Source of the DNA: Fidelibacterota bacterium UBA7300
GTDB taxonomy: Bacteria > Fidelibacterota > Marinisomatia > Marinisomatales > UBA2128
NCBI GenBank assembly: GCA_002471865.1
Contig: DKQU01000054.1
Location: 5,427-18,396, forward strand
Direction: 5' to 3'
DNA: 12,970 bases
Under the pieces are notes generated by a model that was given only the letters and a program-made list of their open reading frames with translations, had not been told where the DNA came from and ran no database searches. Of the stretch, positions 1-7,200 are shown one piece after another (the first letter of the stretch is position 1; each line of letters opens with the position of its first letter). A program made the position numbers and the translations under genes.

Positions 1-87
1 ATGGATGGTATCTTGAATGATGATTGGCGGAAGAATGATTTCTTCATAGACGGTGTCCTGAACAATAATCGGCGGGAGGACGATTTC
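1..87 (-). repeat. Two tandem 45-bp coding repeats in the lipoprotein gene
   Basis: Residues 63-77 and 78-91 of the lipoprotein are two copies of a 15-residue unit, EIVLPPIIVQDTVY and EIILPPIIIQDTIH. Over the 42 aligned bases 31 match, and all 11 differences are transitions that change only V to I (three times) and Y to H. The copies therefore look like an older duplication kept under protein-level constraint. The second copy reaches the window edge, so more units may follow. Confidence 0.7.
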
Positions 88-273
88 TCGCTCAGGTTCA
101 GGAGCAGGTTCGGGTTCCGCAATCGGCCCCTGCTTAGCAGTGATCTCCTGTTCTTCAGGAAGCGGAGGTGTTTCAGGTTGTGGAGGAGGCGGCTGTGCGC
201 AGCCGGTGAAAAAGTAAAGGAGTCCGGCAAGGAGTAACAGGTGGGAATTATTTATCTGCAGAGGATTCTCCAT
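1..273 (-). CDS. Proline-rich lipoprotein, N-terminal part (C-terminus outside window)
   Basis: This frame stays open for 91 codons from an ATG to the left edge. The protein begins with a hydrophobic stretch (about residues 12-22) followed by FTGC with the cysteine at position 25. This resembles a type II signal peptide with a lipobox, so the mature protein is probably lipid-anchored on the periplasmic side of a membrane. After Cys25 comes a Pro/Glu-rich linker (about 26-62) and then two copies of a 15-residue repeat of the form EI(V/I)LPPII(V/I)QDT. Two things are odd: the n-region before the hydrophobic stretch has no Lys or Arg, and there is no clear ribosome binding site. No ATG, GTG or TTG lies further upstream before an in-frame stop. 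The start codon sits inside the 3' end of the AroQ-like gene in another frame, which suggests translational coupling. I do not recognise the family; a periplasmic domain may follow beyond the edge. Confidence 0.72.
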   Translation of the reverse strand, partial: MENPLQINNSHLLLLAGLLYFFTGCAQPPPPQPETPPLPEEQEITAKQGPIAEPEPAPEPEREIVLPPIIVQDTVYEEIILPPIIIQDTIH

Positions 274-700
274 GGATGGTTTCGTAGAGCGCAGCCAGCG
301 CTTCGGGATAGACTTTCAGCGGATGCCCGCTGTGGGTGGCGTTGGAATCTTTCGTAAATATGGAGCCGTCTTGGTACCGGTCGGCATCGAAATCCTCCGT
401 GAAGAATACTTCGGTGAAGGGAGTTTCGATAAATTTCAGTGTATCGAGAATATCGTGCTGACAGCGAGCCCACGGTCCAGGAGCGAGCAGGAGTCCGTCA
501 GCCCGGTTGCGGTTCCTTTTGAGAAAGGTGATGGCTTTGGCAACGTCGTGCGTCTGTAGAATTTTAACGGTTGCTTCCAACTCTCGGGCCTTTCTCCGGA
601 GTGCGCGATTGATCTTGTCCAGTGTCACCCGTTCGCCAATCTGTGCGGAACGTACGCCTATCAAGTTTAGGTTGGGTCCGTGTAAGACCAGAATATTCAC
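248..700 (-). CDS. AroQ-fold protein (type II 3-dehydroquinate dehydratase-like), probably catalytically altered
   Basis: The 150-residue protein has the size and opening motif of type II 3-dehydroquinate dehydratases (HGPNLNLIG near residue 8). That enzyme converts 3-dehydroquinate to 3-dehydroshikimate as a cytoplasmic dodecamer. By eye alignment with the Mycobacterium and Streptomyces enzymes, the Asn of GPN and the next Arg (GVR) are kept. The catalytic Tyr of REPxxYG is Gly here (VRSAQIGE), the Asn of INPGA is Ala (LAPGP), the His of the THTS region is Arg, and the His of EVHISN is Phe (EVFFTE). The protein may therefore be a pseudoenzyme or have another substrate. I chose the GTG start because it places the conserved beta strand (VNILVLHGPNLNL) at residue 1. 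The frame stays open to an ATG at 880, but that 60-residue extension is not family-like and overlaps the divergent gene. The site before GTG is weak (GAAGAAG). The lipoprotein start overlaps the 3' end. Confidence 0.75.
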   Translation of the reverse strand: MNILVLHGPNLNLIGVRSAQIGERVTLDKINRALRRKARELEATVKILQTHDVAKAITFLKRNRNRADGLLLAPGPWARCQHDILDTLKFIETPFTEVFFTEDFDADRYQDGSIFTKDSNATHSGHPLKVYPEALAALYETIHGESSADK

Positions 701-751
701 GTCTTCTTCATTTATTCGTCGAAATCCTCGGTTAATTATGGGGATTTTAAG

Positions 752-783
752 TTTGGGGGAGTCATTCACCCGCCATAAATTTG
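752..783 (+). promoter_or_regulatory. Candidate Bacteroidota-type promoter for the PNPOx-prenyltransferase gene
   Basis: In the 121-base divergent region (701-821), TTTG at 752-755 is followed after 20 bases by TAAATTTG at 776-783. This fits the TTTG/TAnnTTTG pattern known for the primary sigma factor of Bacteroidota. It would start transcription near 788-791, giving a leader of about 30 bases before the ATG at 822. A chance match to the eight-base element cannot be excluded, and no classical -35/-10 pair stands out. I see no equally good candidate on the minus strand for the AroQ-like gene, although its promoter must lie in or near this region. Confidence 0.35.
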
Positions 784-811
784 CCCTCGATAATTTACGT
801 AGTATGAGTAT

Positions 812-817
812 AGGAGG
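812..817 (+). promoter_or_regulatory. Strong ribosome binding site fixing the start of the fusion gene
   Basis: AGGAGG lies four bases before the ATG at 822. The frame is open upstream to 507 and contains another ATG at 804, but the full Shine-Dalgarno match, and the PNPOx-like fold beginning just after it, both select 822. Confidence 0.75.
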
Positions 818-821
818 CGAT

Positions 822-2330
822 ATGAATAACTCAATCGATGAGAAGATTCTCGGGATGCTTGATGAAGCCAATTTCCTCACATTGGGAACATCAGTTGGCG
901 GGAACTCTTCATCGGCGAATGTCTTTTTTGCACATGACGGTTTCGATATTTATTTCTTTACCTTTAATCCCACCCGAAAAGCTGAGCAGATACGGGTAAA
1001 CCCTCGGGTACAATGTGTTGTTCGACCTGACGGAACGGAAGGGATCAAAGAACTTCAGATTGAAGGACGTGCCATGCAGGTGAAGGATCCGGAAGAAGTG
1101 GAAAAAGCTTACAAGATGGTCTTGGAAGTGACGGAAGCCTTCAAGACATATATGGAAGATGAGTTTTTGAAAAAGAACAAGGTGATCGGATACTACAAGA
1201 TCAAACCCACAAATATCAAGTATGTGGATTTCTATGCCGAGAACCAGTTTGAGTGGCGGGAGTTCCCGGAAAATCAAGAGTCTCTGGCGGGGAGTATCAT
1301 CAAAGGTGCACTAAGAAAAGTAGGCCTCTACCTCCGGGCTGTCCGGGCGCCGTTCTTCACGGCGACTATCGCCCCCGTAACGCTGGGTGCGGCTGTGGCA
1401 TACTACAACTTCGGCGCTTTCCATTGGAATCTATTCTGGTGGACGCTACTGGGTGCTATACTCGCTCATGCCGGAACGAATTCCGCCAACGACTACTCCG
1501 ATCACGTGACGCGAAACGATGAATCTAACAAACTGTTCAGTCCATTTAACGGCGGTTCCCGCATGATTCAAGCCGGACTTATGTCCCCCTCTAAAGTGTT
1601 CATCCTGGCAGTTGTGATGTTTGCCGGAGCGATTGCCATCGGTTTAAACCTGAACGCTCTACTCCACGGTGCGCCCCTGGCGGTTAGTCCTCTCCTCTGG
1701 TTTGGAATTACCGGCGTGGCTCTGGGGATATTCTACACAGGTGCTCCATTTCGACTTAGTTACCACGGTTTCGGGGACATAGCTGTATTTCTCGGATTCG
1801 GTCCTGTTATGGCTCTCGGCTCTCACTATGTGCAGAAACAGGCGCTCATGCCGGCGGCGGAATGGAACTTCCTTCCCGTTTTGGTGGCATCCATTCCGGT
1901 AGCTATCATGGTTGCCATGATCCTCTTTATCAACGGCTTCCAGGATTTCAGCGCTGACAGAGCCGTCGGCAAGCGAACTTGGATTGTTAGATCAGCGGAA
2001 GGCGGCGATGTTGCCAACTACAACAAACCTTTTGCTATTTATAAGGCAGCACTCTATTTGACGTTTCTTTCTATCCTTGGACTGGGCGTTGCCGGTGCTG
2101 TGAACGCGGACTTCTCTACACCGTGGGTACTCATCGCCATGCTTCCATTCTTATTGGCACGAAAAGCTATGAAGATGGGCGGTGACTGGCTGCAGCGGTG
2201 GGCAGAGGAAGATGCTGACCGGCAAAAGCTTCCGTATGAACTGCTGATGGTTAATGTATCCACTATCGGAACTCACTTCTCAGTCGGTATTCTACTGGTA
2301 CTGGGGTATTGGCTGGGAACGGTACTGTAA
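822..2330 (+). CDS. menA: PNPOx-like domain fused to MenA/UbiA-family prenyltransferase
   Basis: The 502-residue protein has two parts. Residues 1-145 resemble the pyridoxamine 5'-phosphate oxidase-like split-barrel fold, which in relatives binds FMN, F420 or haem (FLTLGTSVGG at 18-27, then a block including FFTFNPTRKAEQIRVNPRV). Residues 165-502 form a UbiA-type membrane prenyltransferase with about eight to nine hydrophobic helices. They carry both Asp-rich motifs: NDYSDHVTRND at 223-233, followed by NGGSRMIQAG, and NGFQDFSADRAVGKRT at 371-386. The second closely resembles MenA, which joins a polyprenyl diphosphate to 1,4-dihydroxy-2-naphthoate in the inner membrane using Mg2+ held by these motifs. 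A methyltransferase of the MenG type lies directly downstream, which supports a menaquinone role. MenA is usually about 300 residues, so the N-terminal 150 are an added domain; whether it binds flavin is unknown. A different aromatic acceptor, as in the futalosine pathway, cannot be excluded. Confidence 0.85.
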   Translation: MNNSIDEKILGMLDEANFLTLGTSVGGNSSSANVFFAHDGFDIYFFTFNPTRKAEQIRVNPRVQCVVRPDGTEGIKELQIEGRAMQVKDPEEVEKAYKMVLEVTEAFKTYMEDEFLKKNKVIGYYKIKPTNIKYVDFYAENQFEWREFPENQESLAGSIIKGALRKVGLYLRAVRAPFFTATIAPVTLGAAVAYYNFGAFHWNLFWWTLLGAILAHAGTNSANDYSDHVTRNDESNKLFSPFNGGSRMIQAGLMSPSKVFILAVVMFAGAIAIGLNLNALLHGAPLAVSPLLWFGITGVALGIFYTGAPFRLSYHGFGDIAVFLGFGPVMALGSHYVQKQALMPAAEWNFLPVLVASIPVAIMVAMILFINGFQDFSADRAVGKRTWIVRSAEGGDVANYNKPFAIYKAALYLTFLSILGLGVAGAVNADFSTPWVLIAMLPFLLARKAMKMGGDWLQRWAEEDADRQKLPYELLMVNVSTIGTHFSVGILLVLGYWLGTVL

Positions 2331-2355
2331 AACTTGAGCAAGATCAGAACTTCTG

Positions 2356-2387
2356 AAAAAGAGCCCCACTACAGGGGCTCTTTTTTT
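2356..2387 (+). terminator. Rho-independent terminator-like hairpin after menA
   Basis: A perfect 12-bp stem (AAAAAGAGCCCC paired with GGGGCTCTTTTT) closes a six-base loop ACTACA and ends in a run of seven T. It begins 26 bases after the prenyltransferase stop codon and ends 18 bases before the favoured menG ATG. The A run on the left arm could give weak termination in the other direction too. As a simple terminator it would cut menG, carA and carB off from the upstream promoter, so partial readthrough or an attenuator role is possible. Confidence 0.8.
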
Positions 2388-2405
2388 ATAGAATCGAAAA
2401 GTGAT

Positions 2406-3077
2406 ATGGCGGATATGTTTCGACTTTTGAGCCCACGCTACGATTTGTTGAACCATCTTTTCAGTCTGGGCAGTGATTTTCGCTGGCGCCGGAAGTCTGC
2501 CAAAGCTCTGAACTTCAAATCAGGAGACAAGGTACTTGATTTTGGCGCTGGTACAGGCGATTTTGGGTTGGCTGTGAGAAAACAGACAGAGGTGGAAATT
2601 ACAGCACTCGATCTTGTACCGGAAATGCTGGAAAAGATGAAACTAAAAGCAGGGAATGATGCTGACTGGCTATCATTGGTTGTTGCTGATGGTGAAGATA
2701 TCCCATTTAGTGATGATACTTTTGACGGATCTGTGGCGGGATTTGTGGGACGAAACCTATTCGATTTGAGGCAGGGACTGAGTGAGATTCGGAGGGTATT
2801 GAAACCAGGGGGACGCCTAGGCTTTCTGGAATTTTGCCGCCCGGAAAACAGTTCTATGAAAGTTTTTAGCTGGTTCTACTTTCGACTGATTGTAAAGCCG
2901 TTGGGTAATCTACTCATACCCAAGAAGCTCCCGGCCTATCGCTACCTCATTGACAGTATTGAAGCGTTTCACTCAGCCGCTCAATTGCGGCAGCTCTTTC
3001 AGGATGTGGGATTCAGGGATGTGCATACCATCAGGTTTAATTTTGGAACTGTGTCACTGACAGTGGGGACGAAATGA
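2406..3077 (+). CDS. menG: Demethylmenaquinone methyltransferase (UbiE/MenG)
   Basis: This is an S-adenosylmethionine-dependent C-methyltransferase that converts demethylmenaquinone to menaquinone, the last step of the pathway. With the ATG used here it has 223 residues. It shows the family signature SPRYDLLNHLFSLG at the N-terminus, the SAM-binding loop VLDFGAGTGDFG, the acidic strand end ALDLVPEML, DGEDIPFSDDTFD, then GFVGRNLFDL and RRVLKPGGRLGFLEF. The C-terminal block AYRYLIDSIEAF is also typical. The start is uncertain. A TTG at 2334 would add 24 residues, but that extension is encoded by the terminator-like hairpin and neither start has a good Shine-Dalgarno site; ATG at 2415 is another option. 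The stop overlaps the carA start as ATGA. Family members also act on ubiquinone precursors, but the MenA-like neighbour favours menaquinone. Confidence 0.88.
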   Translation: MADMFRLLSPRYDLLNHLFSLGSDFRWRRKSAKALNFKSGDKVLDFGAGTGDFGLAVRKQTEVEITALDLVPEMLEKMKLKAGNDADWLSLVVADGEDIPFSDDTFDGSVAGFVGRNLFDLRQGLSEIRRVLKPGGRLGFLEFCRPENSSMKVFSWFYFRLIVKPLGNLLIPKKLPAYRYLIDSIEAFHSAAQLRQLFQDVGFRDVHTIRFNFGTVSLTVGTK

Positions 3078-4180
3078 GTGACAAAAAACCGGCGATTCTG
3101 CTTCTGGAGGACGGCCGTTCGTTCCGTGGCTGGAGTTTTGGAGCAGAAGGTGAAACAGGAGGCGAAGTCTGCTTCAACACCGGAATGACCGGCTATCAGG
3201 AGATACTCACCGATCCATCCTACTGCGGGCAGATTGTCACAATGACATCTCCCCATGTAGGCAACTATGGGGTAAACCGTGAAGACGTTGAATCGGCTCA
3301 CATCCAGGTGGCAGGATTTGTGGTGCGGGAAGAGACGGAAGTACCGTCCAATTATCGATCCACACAGTCGCTGGGAGGTTACCTCAGGGAAACGGAAATT
3401 GTAGGCATTCAAGGAATTGACACTCGTGCCCTTACGAGACACATCCGTGATCGAGGCGCCATGAACGGAATCATCTCCACGGAAGAGGCTGATACGAAGA
3501 GTCTCACCGAAAAATTGAAAGAAGTTCCTTCCATGAATGGATTGGATCTCGTTCCAAGAGTAACCTGTGATAATTCGTGGAAGTGGGATAAGGACGAGTT
3601 TGATATAGAGCCGAAATTCAAAGTTGCTTGCATCGATTTTGGTGTGAAGTGGAATATCCTCCGCCTATTGACATCTCACGGTTGTGATGTGACCGTTTTC
3701 CCTGCAACCACGACTGCCGAAAGTTTATTGGATTGGAATCCGGACGGTATATTTCTCTCCAACGGACCGGGTGATCCGGCGGCTGCCGAGTATGCCGTTG
3801 AAATGGTGAAAACTGTTTTGGGAAAGAAACCAATTTTCGGAATTTGTCTTGGGCACCAGATTTTATCTTTAGCGCTGGGAGCGAAAACATATAAACTAAA
3901 ATTTGGACATCGGGGGATCAATCATCCCGTAAAGAACCTGGAAACCGGATCAGTGGAGATCACCAGCCAGAACCACGGGTTTGCGGTAGACTTAGATAGT
4001 CTTCCAAATAATGTGATACCTACTCATTTAAATCTTAATGACAACACCTCAGAGGGAATTCGGTGTAAAAACATTCCGGCGTTTTCAGTGCAATACCACC
4101 CGGAATCCAGTCCCGGACCACACGATTCCCGATACCTGTTTCAGCAGTTTATGGAACTGATGGAGGAGTTTTCTCAATGA
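3074..4180 (+). CDS. carA: Carbamoyl-phosphate synthase small subunit (glutaminase)
   Basis: The 368-residue protein is the glutamine amidotransferase subunit of carbamoyl-phosphate synthase. It releases ammonia from glutamine and passes it through a tunnel to CarB, feeding pyrimidine and arginine synthesis in the cytoplasm. The N-terminal CarA domain is clear (FNTGMTGYQEILTDPSYCGQ at about 34-53). It is followed by a class I glutaminase domain from about residue 183 with the nucleophile Cys258 in FGICLGHQ, and His342 and Glu344 in QYHPESSPGP. SNGPGDP at 229-235 is the usual oxyanion-side motif. Length is normal for the family. The ATG overlaps the menG stop by four bases and follows GGGG five bases upstream, so translation is probably coupled to menG. 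It is separated from carB by 90 bases. Confidence 0.97.
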   Translation: MSDKKPAILLLEDGRSFRGWSFGAEGETGGEVCFNTGMTGYQEILTDPSYCGQIVTMTSPHVGNYGVNREDVESAHIQVAGFVVREETEVPSNYRSTQSLGGYLRETEIVGIQGIDTRALTRHIRDRGAMNGIISTEEADTKSLTEKLKEVPSMNGLDLVPRVTCDNSWKWDKDEFDIEPKFKVACIDFGVKWNILRLLTSHGCDVTVFPATTTAESLLDWNPDGIFLSNGPGDPAAAEYAVEMVKTVLGKKPIFGICLGHQILSLALGAKTYKLKFGHRGINHPVKNLETGSVEITSQNHGFAVDLDSLPNNVIPTHLNLNDNTSEGIRCKNIPAFSVQYHPESSPGPHDSRYLFQQFMELMEEFSQ

Positions 4181-4242
4181 GTTTTGGTCGGATTGGAAGA
4201 TTACAATGGAGTTTTATAAATACCAGATCAACACAGGATTGA
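4177..4242 (+). other. 21-codon ORF overlapping the carA stop (probably not a gene)
   Basis: ATG overlaps the carA stop as ATGA and opens a 21-residue frame (MSFGRIGRLQWSFINTRS then TQD). The arrangement is that of a coupled gene, but the peptide is short, matches nothing I know, and overlaps a second mini-ORF with a better ribosome binding site. It may only be a chance reading frame in the carA-carB spacer. Confidence 0.2.
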
Positions 4243-4265
4243 AAGATGAATATTTATTGGAATAA
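4206..4265 (+). other. 19-codon ORF with ribosome binding site just before carB
   Basis: GGAAGA lies five bases before an ATG that opens MEFYKYQINTGLKDEYLLE. The stop codon lies five bases before the carB ATG, which itself has only a weak site (GGA nine bases upstream). This geometry would allow ribosomes ending the small ORF to restart on carB. It could be a small protein, a coupling device or chance; nothing in the peptide indicates a function. Confidence 0.3.
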
Positions 4266-4270
4266 CATAA

Positions 4271-7200
4271 ATGCCCAAACGAAGTGATCTAAAATCCATT
4301 TTAATTCCCGGCGCTGGCCCCATCGTCATCGGGCAGGCGTGCGAATTTGACTATTCCGGTACTCAAGCTGCCCGGGCGCTTAAAGAAGAAGGTTATCGCG
4401 TCATCCTGGTTAATTCTAATCCGGCAACCATTATGACAGATCCTGACTTAGCTGATGCCACCTACATTGAACCCATCACTTCTGATTATGTTACAGCCGT
4501 AATTGAAAAAGAGAAGCCGGATGCCATTTTGCCCACTGTCGGAGGTCAAACTGCGCTTAATCTGGTTATGGAGCTTCACCAGAAAGGGATTCTGAATAAG
4601 AATGGTGTACAACTAATCGGCGCTCAGGTAGATGCCATCGAAAAAGCAGAAGATCGTGAAAGATTCAAAGAAGCCATGGATGCTGTAGGTATAGAAACGG
4701 CAAAGGGTGGATTTGTCCATTCTTGGGAGGAAGCTGACGAATTGCTTAAAAAAATGAATTTTCCCATCATTATTCGTCCATCCTTTACGCTGGGAGGTAC
4801 GGGTGGGTCTGTTGCTTACAACAGTGAAGAGTTTCAGGAATTATTGGAGAAAGGACTTAGCGCCAGCCCCATAACTGAAGTACTGATGGAAGAGTCACTG
4901 CTTGGATGGAAGGAATTCGAACTGGAAGTCATCAGGGACAGAGCGGATAATGCCATTATCATCTGTTCCATAGAAAATGTTGATCCCATGGGAGTACACA
5001 CCGGCGATTCTGTAACAGTAGCGCCGGCTATGACACTCACGGACAAAGAATACCAGAAGATGCGAAATTGGGCTATACTTTGTCTTAGAACTATAGGAGT
5101 GGAAACGGGCGGATCCAATGTTCAATTTGCTGTTAATCCTCATGATGGTCGAATGATCATTATTGAAATGAATCCAAGGGTAAGCCGATCATCTGCTCTG
5201 GCATCAAAAGCAACCGGATTCCCAATTGCTAAGGTAGCAGCAAAACTCGCAGTTGGTTATACATTAGATGAACTTCCTAACGATATAACCGGTAAAACTT
5301 TAGCTGCATTTGAACCGACCATCGATTATGTTGTGACGAAAATCCCTCGTTTCGATTTTAGTAAATTCCCTTCTGCTTCAGGCCGTTTAGGTGTACAGAT
5401 GCAAAGCGTGGGAGAGGTGATGGCGATTGGACGAACATTTCGAGAAAGCTTGCAAAAAGCTTTTAGATCACTTGAAGTTGGACTGGATGGATTGGAACCG
5501 AAACCACCGGCTGAAGGTGACATGGATGTGAGTCGAGCAAGGCCATTGGATATGTCCACTTTGCGGTACGCCTCAGCTTTTCGATTGCTGAAAGTACGTC
5601 AAGCCTTTCTGGAGGGTGAATCAGTTGATGATCTCTTCAATGTGACGAAGATTGATCCATGGTTTTTACACCAAATTGAACAAATAACTTCTATGAATAA
5701 TGTTGAGACATTGCATGAAATATCTTTACGTGAATTAAAACAGAATGGTTTTTCTGATAAGCAAATAGGAAGAATGTTTGGAGAAAACGAATTAGAAGTC
5801 CGTAAAAGACGAAATGAAGAGAATGTTCATCCTTCCTACAAAGTTGTCGACACTTGCGCCGCTGAATTTGAAGCACAAACGCCGTACTGTTATTCTACTT
5901 ACGATGAAGAAAATGAAATAGCTCCGCTGGCCGGTAAAAAGATTATGATACTTGGCGGCGGGCCCAATCGGATCGGGCAAGGGATTGAATTTGACTATTG
6001 CTGTGTTCAGGCGGTTTTCGGCCTTCAAGACCTTGGATACAAAACTATCATGGTGAACTGCAACCCTGAAACAGTAAGTACAGATTTCGACTTAGTAGAT
6101 CGCCTCTACTTCGAGCCGGTTACATTTGAAGATGTGTTAAACATCGTAGAATTTGAAAAGCCGGACGGAGTGGTGGTACAGTTTGGCGGGCAGACACCTC
6201 TGAAAATTGCCAAGACTTTGGCGGATGCCGGCGTGCCCATTATCGGCACCTCACCGGAGAGTATTGATCTTGCTGAAGATCGGGAGAAGTTCGGCACCAT
6301 TCTGGATAAGCTTAAAATTACCTGTCCCAAGTACGGTACAGGCAGAACGCTCGAAGAGGTTGTTGTTGCTGCAGAAGGGATCGGATTTCCTGTGTTGGCA
6401 CGCCCCAGTTACGTGTTAGGAGGGCGAGCTATGGAAATCGTCTATTCAAAAGAACAGCTAATTGATTACATCGCCAGGTCTGCAGATGTAACAGAAGGAC
6501 ACCCAATTCTGATTGATGAATTTTTGGAAGATGCTTTTGAGTTTGATGTAGATGCCCTGTGCGATGGTGAGACGGTTCACATTGGTGGAATCATGCAGCA
6601 TATTGAAGAAGCCGGTATTCATTCCGGAGACTCTGCTTGCGTGCTGCCACCCTATCGAATTACCAGCCGTGCCATGGAAGACATCGTACGGATTACGAAA
6701 TCCCTCGCCTTGGAATTGAACGTGAAAGGACTTATCAATCTTCAATTTGCTTTCAAAGATAAGCAGGTCTATGTACTGGAAGTGAATCCGAGAGCCAGCA
6801 GAACGATTCCCTTTGTGAGCAAAGCGACGAATGTCCCATTAGCCCGGATAGCGGTGAAATTAGCAGTAGGTGAAAAATTGAAAGATATGGATTTGAAGCC
6901 GTGGGACGGTATTAGACATATTGCAGTTAAAGAAGCAGTACTTCCTTTCAATAAATTCCCGGAAGAATCTATTTTCTTGAGTCCGGAAATGAAATCTACA
7001 GGGGAAGTGATGGGAATATCGTCCACATTTGGAGGTTCATTCCGACGAGCGACCATTAGCGCTGGCAACGCAATACCAGAAAGCGGACAACTGTTTATTT
7101 CAGTCAATGATCAGGATAAAATGAATGCGATTCCCATTGCCCGAGATCTATTTGAGATGGGTTTCAACATTACAGCTACGTCTGGTACAGCACGGGAATT

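Noticed and set aside
1..237. Plus-strand open frame of 78 codons
   Set aside because: It is the antisense shadow of the lipoprotein gene; its Arg/Phe-rich translation has no family character, whereas the minus frame shows a signal peptide, lipobox and repeats.
507..821. Upstream open frame of the PNPOx-prenyltransferase gene
   Set aside because: It is antisense to the AroQ-like gene, shows no domain similarity, and the strong AGGAGG before 822 marks the real start.
701..880. N-terminal extension of the AroQ-like frame up to an ATG at 880 on the minus strand
   Set aside because: The extra 60 residues do not resemble AroQ, cover the whole divergent promoter region and run into the start of the plus-strand fusion gene. 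The GTG at 700 begins exactly at the conserved first beta strand.
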